A program made the position numbers and the translations under genes. A DNA stretch of 64,000 nt, from assembly GCF_047634355.1 (NCBI RefSeq), contig NZ_JBLIAL010000004.1, one strand, 5' to 3'. Shown one piece after another: positions 43,469 through 52,277 of the stretch. This stretch comes from Porticoccus sp002341315 (GTDB taxonomy: Bacteria; Pseudomonadota; Gammaproteobacteria; Pseudomonadales; Porticoccaceae). Positions within the stretch are counted from its first letter, which is position 1; each line of letters begins with the position of its first letter. The notes under the pieces are model-generated. The model was not told where the DNA came from. It ran no database searches and saw only the letters and a list, made by a program, of their open reading frames with translations.

Positions 43469-43696
43469 ATGGCCCGTTTCAATCGTCGTCGTAAATTCTG
43501 CCGTTTCAGTGCCGAAGGTGCTCCGGAAATTGATTATAAAGATCTGGAAACACTGAAGCAGTATGTCTCTGAAACTGGAAAAATTGTGCCAAGCCGTATT
43601 ACCGGTACCAAGGCCAAGTATCAGCGTCAGCTGTCCACTGCCATCAAGCGCGCGCGCTTACTGGCATTACTGCCTTACACGGACAGCCACCAGTAA
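43469..43696 (+). CDS. rpsR: 30S ribosomal protein S18
   Basis: A 75-residue basic protein starting MARFNRRRKFCRFS and containing DYKDLETLKQYVSETGKIVPSRITGTKAKYQRQL (in pieces), the S18 signature. It binds S6 in the small-subunit platform. Translationally linked to rpsF. Confidence 0.97.
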   Translation: MARFNRRRKFCRFSAEGAPEIDYKDLETLKQYVSETGKIVPSRITGTKAKYQRQLSTAIKRARLLALLPYTDSHQ

Positions 43697-43712
43697 TTCG
43701 TAGCACCAGCTG

Positions 43713-44570
43713 ATGCGGGCACTGGCTCAGTACATCATGCGCGGACGGATACAGGCGTCAGTGGTGGCCTTTTTTGGCAGCCTGCTACCGCTGCTCAGTC
43801 CGGCTACGGTCAGCCTTGTTACTCTGAGCAAAGGGTTCGCTGAGGGCACTCTGATTTTGTTGTGGGGCTGTCTGCCACTTCTGATTGCATTTTACATCAG
43901 TGGCGTCAGTCCCATGATAACCCTGGCCACTTCGGCAGGCATGGTGGCGGTTTTGGCGTCATCGGCGGTGTTGAGGCAGACACAGTCCTGGTCGCGGACG
44001 CTGCTTGTGCTGGTGTTTATGAGTGCTGCAGGCAGTGTGGTGCTGAATCTGTTTTTCAGCGATTCGGCCCGGGAGTTGGAAGCACTTGTTGCCGGCATGT
44101 TCAGTCAACTGCAGGATCAAGGTGAAACTGGCGCTGCGCCATTTCAGCCGGGACGTACTTTTTTGCTCGGTGTCATTGCTTATGTGGTAGCGCTGACATC
44201 AGTAGCCTGCCTGGTGCTGGCACGTTGGTGGCAGGCCGCCTTGTATAACCAGGGCGGTTTCCAGCGGGAGTTTCATCAATTGCGCTTTTCTCCCGCAGTT
44301 GCGCTGTCACTGGTTGTGGGTGTGGTAGCCTGTTATCTGGCTCCTCAGGAGTACGGCAGCTGGGCGGGATTGCTGGGATTGCCTTTGTTGCTTGGGGGCA
44401 TTGGTCTGGTTCACTTTACTGTGGCGTATTACCAGATCGGCGTGCACTGGCTGGCAGTTTTTTACGTGGGGCTGGTGATTATCGGTCCACTGAGTTTGGT
44501 ACTTGTCGGGTTAGGTTTGCTGGACAGTATCTTGAACATACGCACCAGACTGGTGAAGGGTAAAAACTAG
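43713..44570 (+). CDS. DUF2232-type membrane protein
   Basis: A 285-residue inner-membrane protein with about eight hydrophobic helices (for example LLPLLSPATVSLVTLSKG and LAVFYVGLVIIGPLSLVLVGLGLL in pieces). A protein of this kind, DUF2232, commonly lies between rpsR and rplI in gammaproteobacteria. No catalytic residues are evident and its function is unknown. The start 16 bases after rpsR suggests co-transcription. Confidence 0.8.
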   Translation: MRALAQYIMRGRIQASVVAFFGSLLPLLSPATVSLVTLSKGFAEGTLILLWGCLPLLIAFYISGVSPMITLATSAGMVAVLASSAVLRQTQSWSRTLLVLVFMSAAGSVVLNLFFSDSARELEALVAGMFSQLQDQGETGAAPFQPGRTFLLGVIAYVVALTSVACLVLARWWQAALYNQGGFQREFHQLRFSPAVALSLVVGVVACYLAPQEYGSWAGLLGLPLLLGGIGLVHFTVAYYQIGVHWLAVFYVGLVIIGPLSLVLVGLGLLDSILNIRTRLVKGKN

Positions 44571-44618
44571 TTTCCCAACCGGCGGTGTCTACAGATTAAT
44601 AGTGAGAGGGTATTCGAG

Positions 44619-45068
44619 ATGGAAGTGATTCTTCTGGAAAAAGTCGGCAAGCTTGGCAGCATTGGTGACAAAGTGAATGTTAAGGCCGGTTATGGCCGCA
44701 ACTATCTTATTCCACAAAATAAAGCCGTGTTTGCCACTAGCGCCAATATGGCAGAGTTCGAGGCCAAGCGTGCCGAGCTGGAAGCTGCCGCGCTGGAACA
44801 GCGTACGGCTGCTGAAGCCCGTGGCCAACAGCTGGCCGCATTACCAGCCATTGTCATTGCCGCCAATTCAGGTGATGAAGGCAAATTGTTTGGCTCCATC
44901 GGTACGCGCGACATTGCGGATGCAGTGACTGCCGCCGGTGTCGAGGTGAGCAAAAGCGAAGTGAAGCTGCCTGAAGGGGCCCTGCGTGAAATTGGTGAAT
45001 ATGAAATTGATATTCAACTGCATGCTGAGGTAACCCAGCCGATTAAATTGTCTGTTATCGCTGAGTAA
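44619..45068 (+). CDS. rplI: 50S ribosomal protein L9
   Basis: A 149-residue L9 with the usual two domains joined by a long helix. The N-terminal MEVILLEKVGKLGSIGDKVNVKAGYGRNYLIP (read in pieces) is the family signature, and the C-terminal domain starts near GDEGKLFGSIGTRDIADAV. L9 binds 23S rRNA at the L1 stalk base. ATG at 44619 is 48 bases after the membrane-protein gene. Confidence 0.97.
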   Translation: MEVILLEKVGKLGSIGDKVNVKAGYGRNYLIPQNKAVFATSANMAEFEAKRAELEAAALEQRTAAEARGQQLAALPAIVIAANSGDEGKLFGSIGTRDIADAVTAAGVEVSKSEVKLPEGALREIGEYEIDIQLHAEVTQPIKLSVIAE

Positions 45069-45152
45069 GTCGGCAGTTTCAGGCGATAGCATAATTGGTA
45101 ACAACACGGCACTCCATTTCTCGTGGCAGTGCCGTTTCCGTGTTGGCGGGTG

Positions 45153-46523
45153 ATGGGTCAGATGGTTGAAAACAGAGAAGCACTGGAGCAGCAGCTGCCG
45201 CATTCAATTGAAGCGGAACAGGCGGTTCTTGGTGGCCTGATGCTCAGCAATAGTGGCTTTGATGCCGTTGCTTCTCTAATATCCGATAAAGACTTTTTTG
45301 CCAGCGACCATCAACTGATTTTTCAGACCATGGGGCAGCTCAATGCCGAGCAGAAGCCGCTGGATATCATTACTCTCTCCGAAGCCCTGCAGAATAACCG
45401 ACAGCTGGATCAGATAGGCGGTTCCTCCTATCTGGTTGAGTTGTCGAACAATACCCCCAGTTCTGCAAATATCAACGCTTACGCGCAAATTGTACTGGAG
45501 CGCTCCATTATCCGGCAGCTGATTACTGCTGCCAGTGATATCGTCAAAAAAGGCTACAACCCGCTAGGTTGGGACAGTAACAAGCTGTTGGCCGAGGCAG
45601 AAAAAAGACTGGTTGCGATTATCGAAAGCCGGCCCAACCAGGGCGGATTTTTATCGGTTAATGAGCTGCTCAAAGAAGTAGTTGAGCGTATTGACCAGCT
45701 TTTCAACAGCGATGCTGACATTACCGGGTTGAGCACCGGGTTTGCTGATCTCGATGAGAAAACATCGGGCTGGCAGCCATCGGATCTGGTGATTGTTGCA
45801 GGTCGACCTTCAATGGGTAAGACTTCGTTTGCCATGAACATGGCAGAGCATGCGGTGTTGCATCAGGAAAAGCCGGTGCTGGTGTTTAGCATGGAGATGC
45901 CAGCCAGCCAGTTGATTATGCGAATGATGTCCTCCCTCGGCAAGATTGATCAAACAAAATTGCGGGCCGGTAACCTGTCAGAAGATGATTGGCCGCGACT
46001 GTCCAGTGCAGCCTCTCGCCTCAAGGACCGACCGCTGTTCATTGACGACACGCCGGGTATCACTCCCATGGAGCTGCGCAATCGGATCAGGCAGGTGACC
46101 CGTGAACACGGTCAGCCCGGCATGGTCTTGGTGGACTACCTGCAGTTGATGAGTGGCAGCGTCGCCACCGAAAATCGGACCAATGAGATTTCACAGATAT
46201 CCCGGGAGCTGAAAAATATTGCCCGGGAGTTCAACTGCCCGGTAATTGCCCTGTCCCAGCTCAGTCGTAATCTTGAGAACCGCCCCAACAAGCGCCCGAT
46301 CAATTCGGACCTGCGTGAATCCGGTGCCATCGAGCAGGACGCCGATGTGGTCGTCTTTATCTACCGCGACGAAGTCTACAACGAAGAAAGTCCCGACAAG
46401 GGTGTGGCTGAAATCATTATTGGCAAGCAGAGGAATGGCCCCATCGGCACCTGTAAACTGACATTTCTTGGCAAATACACCCGCTTTGAAAACCTTGCCA
46501 GAGATTATTTTGCTCAGGACTAA
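45153..46523 (+). CDS. dnaB: Replicative DNA helicase DnaB
   Basis: A 456-residue hexameric replicative helicase. The N-terminal domain starts LPHSIEAEQAVLGGLM, and the RecA-like ATPase domain has GRPSMGKTSF (K223, T224 counted from 45153), VFSMEMPASQL, DYLQLM and the arginine-finger region. The frame is open from GTG 45123, but ATG 45153 has GGCGGGTG upstream and gives a family-like N-terminus; ATG 45162 is a further option. No intein or insertion is present. Confidence 0.95.
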   Translation: MGQMVENREALEQQLPHSIEAEQAVLGGLMLSNSGFDAVASLISDKDFFASDHQLIFQTMGQLNAEQKPLDIITLSEALQNNRQLDQIGGSSYLVELSNNTPSSANINAYAQIVLERSIIRQLITAASDIVKKGYNPLGWDSNKLLAEAEKRLVAIIESRPNQGGFLSVNELLKEVVERIDQLFNSDADITGLSTGFADLDEKTSGWQPSDLVIVAGRPSMGKTSFAMNMAEHAVLHQEKPVLVFSMEMPASQLIMRMMSSLGKIDQTKLRAGNLSEDDWPRLSSAASRLKDRPLFIDDTPGITPMELRNRIRQVTREHGQPGMVLVDYLQLMSGSVATENRTNEISQISRELKNIAREFNCPVIALSQLSRNLENRPNKRPINSDLRESGAIEQDADVVVFIYRDEVYNEESPDKGVAEIIIGKQRNGPIGTCKLTFLGKYTRFENLARDYFAQD

Positions 46524-46559
46524 GCGGTTTTGTTTCCCCACACTGTTTCCGGATAGATT

Positions 46560-47405
46560 ATGCAGATTTTTCATACGGTAAATGGCCTCCGCCAGCCACT
46601 GACTGCGGCGAGGAGTGCGGGAAAGCGAATCGGCTTTGTCCCGACCATGGGGAATTTGCACGATGCACATATTGCATTGATCAAACAGGCACAGCAGACC
46701 AATGATGTTGTGGTCTGTTCCATTTTCGTCAATGGACTCCAGTTCGGTCTCAACGAGGATTGGGATAAATATCCCCGAACGCTTGAAGCGGATTCAGGTC
46801 GTTTGCGCGACGCCGGTTGCGATTTTCTGTTTCACCCCAATGATCAGGAAATGTATCCCAACGGCCTCGATACCCAAACCCGGGTGATTTGTCCGACCAT
46901 GACTGATGTGCTCTGTGGTGCCAGTCGTCCGGGACACTTTGAGGGCGTCACTACCGTGGTGACCAAGCTGTTCAACATTGTACAACCGGATGAGGCAGTT
47001 TTCGGGATGAAGGATTTCCAGCAGCTGGCTGTGATCCGTCGTATGACAGAAGATCTCTGTGTCCCCGTCGTGATTACCGGGGCGCCGATTCACCGTGAAC
47101 CGGATGGCCTGGCCATGAGTTCCCGGAACAGTTTTTTGACGCCCGAGGAGCGGCCCAAAGCCAATCAGCTGTATCTCAGCCTCAACTGGATTGTGAGCCA
47201 GATAAACGCGGGCAATCGTGATTACAAGATCCTTGAAAAACAGGCCAGCGAACAGATTGAGGGCGTTGGTTTCAGAGCCGACTACATCAGTGTCTGCAAT
47301 AGCAAGACACTGCAAATGGCGGCAGATGACGATCAGGACATTACTGTTCTTGGCGCCATGTACACGTCCGGCGCCCGCTTAATTGATAATATTTCCCTGA
47401 ACTAG
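46560..47405 (+). CDS. panC: Pantothenate synthetase (divergent)
   Basis: A 281-residue enzyme that joins pantoate and beta-alanine with ATP to make pantothenate. Family segments are VPTMGNLHDAHIAL, FVNGLQFGLNEDWDKYPRTL, GASRPGHFEGVTTVV, FGMKDFQQLAVIRRM and LAMSSRNSFL. Two normally invariant places differ: the nucleotide motif reads HDAH where HxGH is usual, and FGMKD replaces FGEKD. It may be a slower or changed enzyme. panD follows after 12 bases, so both pathway steps are made together; panB is not in the window. Confidence 0.87.
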   Translation: MQIFHTVNGLRQPLTAARSAGKRIGFVPTMGNLHDAHIALIKQAQQTNDVVVCSIFVNGLQFGLNEDWDKYPRTLEADSGRLRDAGCDFLFHPNDQEMYPNGLDTQTRVICPTMTDVLCGASRPGHFEGVTTVVTKLFNIVQPDEAVFGMKDFQQLAVIRRMTEDLCVPVVITGAPIHREPDGLAMSSRNSFLTPEERPKANQLYLSLNWIVSQINAGNRDYKILEKQASEQIEGVGFRADYISVCNSKTLQMAADDDQDITVLGAMYTSGARLIDNISLN

Positions 47406-47417
47406 AGGAATCGCTTT

Positions 47418-47798
47418 ATGCTGAACACCATGCTTAAAGGCAAACTTCATATGGCCAGCGTTACCCATGCGGAGCTCTGGTACGACGGTTCCTGTGCTAT
47501 TGATGCCAACCTGTTGGAGATGGCGGGCCTGAGAGAGTTTGAACAGATCGACATCTACAATGTGAACAACGGTGAACGGTTCACCACTTACATTATCTGT
47601 GCAGAACCGGGCTCCGGTATTATCTCTGTGAATGGTGCTGCGGCCCGCAAGTGTCAGGTGGGTGACCGTCTGATTATTGCCACTTATGCCCAGTATACCG
47701 AAGAAGAGTTGATCCGGCACAAGCCCAAACTGGTTTATCTGGATGAATGTAACAAGGTTGTTCGCGCATCAAATACTATTCCGGTCCAGGTTGCCTGA
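47418..47798 (+). CDS. panD: Aspartate 1-decarboxylase (pyruvoyl enzyme)
   Basis: A 126-residue proenzyme that makes beta-alanine from aspartate, the substrate for PanC. The self-cleavage site YDGSC (G24-S25) is intact, which creates the pyruvoyl group on Ser25; the N-terminus MLNTMLKGKLHMASVTHAEL and the segment GERFTTYIICAEPGSG are typical. It is the last gene before a 181-base gap with no evident gene, then convergent minus-strand genes. Confidence 0.95.
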   Translation: MLNTMLKGKLHMASVTHAELWYDGSCAIDANLLEMAGLREFEQIDIYNVNNGERFTTYIICAEPGSGIISVNGAAARKCQVGDRLIIATYAQYTEEELIRHKPKLVYLDECNKVVRASNTIPVQVA

Positions 47799-47979
47799 TC
47801 CTGGACCTTGCCCCACTGGTGTTTCAGTCAATAGATATCCGGAATGAACGGACAGATATCACCACTTCTCGCATCAACAAGTCTCCCGGTAGAGGGGGCG
47901 GCGGTGTCGGCTTGTAACGCCTGCGCAAGAGGCGCGCTAATAGTGATTGGGATCGTGTCGTACCAGCCATGATACCGGG

Positions 47980-48429
47980 TTAGGTTGGCTTAATGGCATT
48001 TTCGGAGGGAAGTGCTGCTTCTTCGTCACCTTCAATTAAGGGGAGGCGATTGATGAGGCTGCTGAGCTCATCGAGGTGCTCTTCTGAAATATCTATAAAG
48101 CGGACAACTATGCCTGCTCTTTTTTTACCCCGCCGGATTCTGAGAAAAGCAGCTTTGATGTTTTTGATGATAATTACGTCATTCAAACCGGAAAATAGTC
48201 TGATTTCCTTAAACACAGTGTTCTTGCCATCAGGAAATATTTTCTCCAGAACTTTTTCCGTTGCTCCTTCATTCAGATAGAGGCAGCCACCCCTGATGTT
48301 TAACACCATATGACCAGACCTGGTGGCCTCATAAAAGGCGAAAGGGTCCAGGTTCTTGAGGGTTATCTCACACCTGGCAATGACCCGGCTTCCGCTAAAT
48401 TTCCTTTTGTCCTGATTTTCCCCTTTCAC
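47980..48429 (-). CDS. PilZ-like domain protein (tentative)
   Basis: A 149-residue soluble protein. KRKFSGSRVIARCEI near the N-terminus and NIRGGCLYL with a C-terminal GIVVRFIDISEEHLDELSSLI resemble a PilZ c-di-GMP-binding fold, but the classic RxxxR and DxSxxG motifs are imperfect, so binding of c-di-GMP is unsure. Context next to a diguanylate cyclase gene and a YcgR-like gene supports the idea. It is transcribed alone on the minus strand. The 263 bases to the GGDEF gene contain one hairpin and no evident gene. Confidence 0.45.
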   Translation of the reverse strand: MKGENQDKRKFSGSRVIARCEITLKNLDPFAFYEATRSGHMVLNIRGGCLYLNEGATEKVLEKIFPDGKNTVFKEIRLFSGLNDVIIIKNIKAAFLRIRRGKKRAGIVVRFIDISEEHLDELSSLINRLPLIEGDEEAALPSENAIKPT

Positions 48430-48661
48430 AATATTGCTTTGCCTTCTAGCTTTATGGGCGCAGTAGGTAATCGTTTGCTCTCCATGACACGCTGATTAGC
48501 AGACAATAAATCGTGTTTTGCCAGTTTGATATCATTGAGTGCTAAAGAGGTAATTAAAACAGTATGGCAGGGTACACATGGTAACACATGCTGACAATGT
48601 GCGGTCTACATTGCTTTGTCAGAGTGGACGAACACACTTCCTTAATCTGATCAGCTACTGG

Positions 48662-48686
48662 CTTCGTTAATTTATAATTAACGAAG
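48662..48686 (-). terminator. Hairpin after the GGDEF gene
   Basis: CTTCGTTAAT and ATTAACGAAG form a perfect 10-bp stem with loop TTATA, 6 bases after the stop of the GGDEF gene on the minus strand. There is no clear T run, so termination strength is uncertain. Confidence 0.5.
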
Positions 48687-48692
48687 GAAGAA

Positions 48693-49601
48693 TCAAAAAA
48701 TGCAATTCCGGCCGTTCTTTTTTGCATCGTATAATGCCTGATCAGACCGTCTTATGAGCTCTTCGTGAGGCTCCCCATGACGATATGAGGCCAAACCAAT
48801 ACTGACTCTCGGCGTAATGCTGTGGTTGTTTATTTCAACAGCCGAGCTGCCCAGGGATGACATGATCTGTTTTGCAGCACTGCGGGCACCAGCAAGATCT
48901 GTGTTTGGTAATATCAGCACAAATTCATCTCCCCCAAAACGAAAGGGGAGATCCGAAATACGCAGTACCTGCCTGATGGCTTTTGATGCGTGTTTTAATA
49001 TCAGGTCGCCGCCGATATGACCGACCTGATCGTTGATTATTTTGAAATTATCAATATCGATCATCATGACTGACAGATCGTAACCATGCCGCTCGGCTCG
49101 TTTGGTTTCTTTGGGTAGTAGTTCGTCCAGTGATTTTCTGTTCATGACACCGGTCAACGCATCATAGAAGGCCATTTTTTCCATTGCCCGAAAGTCCAGG
49201 GCATTTTTCAGGTAGTGAGCAAGGCAGCCAATACTTTGTTCATGAACAAACAAATCCTGTTCAGAGAAGCGTTTTTGGCTGCTGATGGTCAATTCACCCA
49301 GATAGCGTTTTTGTAGTCGCAAAGTGTAGTGGGCCTGGTGCACCCGCAGTGACCCCGATATAAGAGAGATATCCTCATCAGGGTAAATATATTCAACGCT
49401 ACCCAAGGGTTGTTGCTCGCTTAACCAGACGAAAAAGTGATTGATCAGGGAGCCGAGATCAAGTGAACCCTGAAGCCTTTGGTGAAGCCTCAACTGGTTT
49501 TTGTCGGAGATCAATTGATGAGATAGTTTGTTTTTGGGCGAGCGATCCGCCGGGGATTTCACTGCGTTTTGCGAGGTGTTTATCGGTATTACTTTTTCCA
49601 T
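48693..49601 (-). CDS. Diguanylate cyclase (GGDEF protein)
   Basis: A 302-residue soluble protein. The C-terminal GGDEF domain has FRFGGDEFVLILPN (GGDEF at 223-227) and an RxxD inhibitory site RISD (214-217) five residues before it, so it should make c-di-GMP from two GTP and be product-inhibited. The N-terminal 130 residues look like a small GAF-like sensor region without membrane helices. Between PilZ-type genes beside the flagellar cluster, it may help decide between motility and attachment. Confidence 0.85.
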   Translation of the reverse strand: MEKVIPINTSQNAVKSPADRSPKNKLSHQLISDKNQLRLHQRLQGSLDLGSLINHFFVWLSEQQPLGSVEYIYPDEDISLISGSLRVHQAHYTLRLQKRYLGELTISSQKRFSEQDLFVHEQSIGCLAHYLKNALDFRAMEKMAFYDALTGVMNRKSLDELLPKETKRAERHGYDLSVMMIDIDNFKIINDQVGHIGGDLILKHASKAIRQVLRISDLPFRFGGDEFVLILPNTDLAGARSAAKQIMSSLGSSAVEINNHSITPRVSIGLASYRHGEPHEELIRRSDQALYDAKKNGRNCIF

Positions 49602-49710
49602 AAAACATGTGTGCCCATGTCTTTATAAGCCGAATGAAGAGTGGCTCAAATCCTGATGGATAGTGCGTATGAGACAACAAAAAAGCATTATGATGCATCA
49701 TATATTTTTT

Positions 49711-49741
49711 GACAAATAAATGGCGAGTTTATTTATTTGTC
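49711..49741. repeat. Inverted repeat between the GGDEF and PilZ genes
   Basis: GACAAATAAA and TTTATTTGTC pair around 11 bases, with TTTTTT following on the plus strand. No plus-strand gene lies upstream, so it may be an operator rather than a terminator. Confidence 0.4.
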
Positions 49742-49778
49742 TTTTTTGGCTGTCTGGACGACGGAAAATTGACGGTTT

Positions 49779-50471
49779 TCAGGCTGGCAGGCCAGTGCGG
49801 ATATGATGCCGTTGCAATTTCATCAACCACTGGCTGAGTTGTTTGCGAGTCAAACTGGATAGTGAGCTGAACTCCATGCCGACTCTGCTGGCTGGTATCT
49901 GCGAGGCCGCTTTGTTGTACCTGACCTGAGCGTCGAGTGATAATGGTTCGAAGTCAGTAAAGTTGATTTCGCAATGAACGAGTTGTGTATCGCTGATCGT
50001 TTGCGGCACATGCAATCTGATGCAGAGACCGTTATCTGAAATGTTTTCGAGCTGCGCATGAAGCCTTTGTCCGTCGTGGGTCAATATGTTAACCGAGGGT
50101 GCCTGCTCCCTTCGTATCGGCACCCTGAAGCTGGTGCGTTGCTCTGAAAAATCAAGCTGTTGGGGGAAGGCGATTTTGTGACAGGGAAAGCCGTCTTCTT
50201 CAATGGTTGGAGACAGGTGTCTGGATTTGAATTGGTAAAGGGTGCCGCCATGGCTCACCTGTATCGTCAGGTCGTCGCCGGGCTTGAGTTGTTGGTTGCC
50301 TTCCTTGGGGATCAATTGGTCTATATGCAGCCAGTTGTCTGTCATGCTGACCAGATAGGAGGTGTGGGCAACATTCTTTTTATCGAATCCCACCTGAAGT
50401 GGCACCCGGCTCTGCTGAAAATTTTTCAGCAGAGCGGTAATTGAATCCGCTGAAGAAACGGTGTCAGTCAT
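49779..50471 (-). CDS. YcgR-like flagellar brake, PilZ protein
   Basis: A 230-residue cytoplasmic protein. The N-terminal part (LLKNFQQSRVPLQVGFDKKN) resembles the YcgR N-domain, and the C-terminal PilZ domain starts at EQRTSFRVPIRREQAPSV (RxxxR-type) with ENISDNGLCIRL (the DxSxxG equivalent NISDNG). On c-di-GMP binding such proteins slow the flagellar motor. I chose ATG 50471; ATG 50486 is also possible and the longer frame to 50600 overlaps flgN. It follows flgN closely, so it is likely in the flgM-flgN transcript. Confidence 0.78.
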   Translation of the reverse strand: MTDTVSSADSITALLKNFQQSRVPLQVGFDKKNVAHTSYLVSMTDNWLHIDQLIPKEGNQQLKPGDDLTIQVSHGGTLYQFKSRHLSPTIEEDGFPCHKIAFPQQLDFSEQRTSFRVPIRREQAPSVNILTHDGQRLHAQLENISDNGLCIRLHVPQTISDTQLVHCEINFTDFEPLSLDAQVRYNKAASQIPASRVGMEFSSLSSLTRKQLSQWLMKLQRHHIRTGLPA

Positions 50472-50490
50472 TGTCCGGGTGCCCATTGGC

Positions 50491-50967
50491 TCAGGCCTTT
50501 CCGAATGAGCGTGTGCTGGTGCCCGAAACCTTATCCCCCTGGTTGGAGTAGGTGGATGCGGTATTTTCCTGACGCAGAATGTTGAGCGCGCTGGTAGCAT
50601 AACGCTGTTGTTTTAGAATGAGCTTGCCGTTGTGGCGGTTTATCTCCTGGCAGCGTGTTGCCAGGTCGTTTAGATCGTTAATGGCGGCTATTAGCGGTTT
50701 TGGGTTGACACTATCCGAGGCCAGCTTTTCCATACCCTCCCGACCCTTGCTTCCAGTCATTTTCTGCATGAATTGTTCCCGGGCATGGGTTGCATGGCGC
50801 TGGGAGTCCAGCAACCGGTTTTTCTCCCCGGTAAGAGCCTCGATTTCACTAATATCGGTTGAGAGGAGTGCCTCGGTTTCTCTTGTCAGAACATCGAGCA
50901 ATAAAGACAATTGGCCCAGCTCTGAAACCAGCAAGTTGGCGAAATTCTTTTCCGGCTCGTGATCCAT
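50491..50967 (-). CDS. flgN: Flagellar export chaperone FlgN
   Basis: A 158-residue mostly helical cytoplasmic chaperone for FlgK and FlgL. The pattern LGQLSLLLDVLTRETEALLSTDISEIEALTGEKNRLL (in pieces: LLDVLTRETEALLS, IEALTGEKNRLLD) is typical. It follows flgM with 3 bases between them, the standard flgM-flgN pairing; its clients are encoded at 59483-62614. Confidence 0.88.
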   Translation of the reverse strand: MDHEPEKNFANLLVSELGQLSLLLDVLTRETEALLSTDISEIEALTGEKNRLLDSQRHATHAREQFMQKMTGSKGREGMEKLASDSVNPKPLIAAINDLNDLATRCQEINRHNGKLILKQQRYATSALNILRQENTASTYSNQGDKVSGTSTRSFGKA

Positions 50968-50970
50968 AAG

Positions 50971-51270
50971 TTATAAAAGGTCCCGCTCGGTTTGAAGCAG
51001 TTTGCTGACAATTTTGTCAGTGTCAACCTGATACTGACCATCGGCTATCGCCGTTTTAATCGCATTGACCCGCTGGCTGTCAATGTCAGGGATTTGGGAC
51101 AGGCTTGCTTCCAGCTTGAGCATTTCCGTTGCTGCAGCGGTCAGTGTGACGCTATCGTTTTGCCCTGTGGACGATGCGCCGTCCCGGGAATCGGTGCGTG
51201 ATTTTTCGGATGTGCTGCCAGCTCGCTGCGAACCCTGGTTCAGGTCAGCTCTGGTGGGTTTGATGTTCAT
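50971..51270 (-). CDS. flgM: Anti-sigma-28 factor FlgM
   Basis: A 99-residue, partly disordered protein that binds sigma-28 (FliA) until it is exported through the finished hook. The C-terminal helices DSVTLTAAATEMLKLEASLSQIPDIDSQRVNAIKTAIADGQY (in pieces) form the sigma-binding part. I chose ATG 51270 with AGAGAG upstream; an ATG at 51291 is in frame without an RBS. A sigma-28 promoter lies upstream at 51318-51344, which provides its usual feedback. Confidence 0.9.
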   Translation of the reverse strand: MNIKPTRADLNQGSQRAGSTSEKSRTDSRDGASSTGQNDSVTLTAAATEMLKLEASLSQIPDIDSQRVNAIKTAIADGQYQVDTDKIVSKLLQTERDLL

Positions 51271-51317
51271 GTCACTCTCTATAGGTTTCATAGCTGGTAG
51301 GCCATCTCTCCTGAATC

Positions 51318-51344
51318 ATAGCGGCAAAAAATAGAAAAACTTTA
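51318..51344 (-). promoter_or_regulatory. Sigma-28 promoter of flgM
   Basis: On the minus strand TAAAGTTT, 11 bases, then GCCGCTAT, against the consensus TAAAGTTT-N11-GCCGATAA. It lies 48 bases before the chosen flgM start, in the gap after flgA. Confidence 0.85.
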
Positions 51345-51363
51345 GTGCACATACTGGGTGCTA

Positions 51364-52074
51364 TTATGGCACGCTTACAGTCCCGTCGGAATTGGCAATA
51401 CCTTCCACCTGCTGGTTACTGCTCAGGTTTGTTACACGTACACGTTCACCAGCTGTGGCGTCTCCCAAGGCTTTGCCCTGCATTCGCACCTGCAGATTAC
51501 CGGCCCCGGCGACCAGTGTGACCTGTTGACCCCGTTTGATCACTTTCGGGGGTCTGAGTTGATTGACTCCTATTGTGGAGCCAGCGTCGAGTGATCTCGT
51601 TAGCTCCATCCCGATAATCTGCTCCACTTCGTAGACAACGCCACTGATGGCCGTATCGATGGGCTGGTCAATAACAGTGAGATCGGCCTCACTGATTATA
51701 GTGTTGCGTGCCAACGGTCTTGCCAGCACCGGTACTGCCCGTTGGGCAGAGATATGTGCGCGCACATAAATTGTCCAGGGTTGGCTGGACGCACAGCGCA
51801 CACCAACATTAACGGCACCGAGGGAAGGGGCTCCCGGTGGCATAAAGGTATCCAGAGGTTGTTCGCAGTCGGGCAACCTTAGTCGTTCATCCAGAGGGCG
51901 AACCTGGACCTTCACATTGTCATAGCCGAGAGCCTGGGCTCTTCTTTTACCGGCAAGAACAACGGTATCCGTGATGCTTTGCAAAGATTGATTACCCTGA
52001 TTTGAAAAAACTCCCTGGCAGATAGCTGACAGTAGCAGGCAGGGTAACAACTGGAAGCGCCAAATTTTTGTCAT
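51364..52074 (-). CDS. flgA: Flagellar P-ring assembly chaperone FlgA
   Basis: A 236-residue secreted periplasmic protein that helps FlgI form the P ring. A signal peptide (FQLLPCLLLSAICQGVFS) is followed by an SAF-type C-terminal domain with RPLARNTIISEADLTVI and VNQLRPPKVIKRGQQVTLVAGAG (in pieces). I chose ATG 52074, giving a normal signal peptide; the frame extends 13 codons further. It is divergent from flgB; the 203 bases between them carry the sigma-54-like element. Confidence 0.88.
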   Translation of the reverse strand: MTKIWRFQLLPCLLLSAICQGVFSNQGNQSLQSITDTVVLAGKRRAQALGYDNVKVQVRPLDERLRLPDCEQPLDTFMPPGAPSLGAVNVGVRCASSQPWTIYVRAHISAQRAVPVLARPLARNTIISEADLTVIDQPIDTAISGVVYEVEQIIGMELTRSLDAGSTIGVNQLRPPKVIKRGQQVTLVAGAGNLQVRMQGKALGDATAGERVRVTNLSSNQQVEGIANSDGTVSVP

Positions 52075-52234
52075 TTGCTCTGGAAAATAATGAGTTCCCC
52101 CTTGTTTAAGCATTAACCGTGCCAGTTGTCATGGGCGGCAAACTTTGCCGCCGGGGTGAAGGGTTGCCGATGGATCGGCTGTCAGTGTTGCCGTTAATTT
52201 TATTTAAGTCATTGAAATAAAAGAATTAAATATG

Positions 52235-52252
52235 TTGGCACGCAATCTGTAT
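52235..52252 (+). promoter_or_regulatory. Sigma-54-like promoter of flgB
   Basis: TTGGCACGCAATCTGTAT resembles the -24/-12 consensus TTGGCAC-N5-TTGCW. The GG at -24 is present; the -12 reads GT in place of GC, so it is imperfect. It lies 26 bases before the flgB ATG, and rod-hook operons are commonly sigma-54 dependent in polar flagellates. Confidence 0.5.
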
Positions 52253-52277
52253 AGGAAAAGGGTAGAGGTTTGAATAA

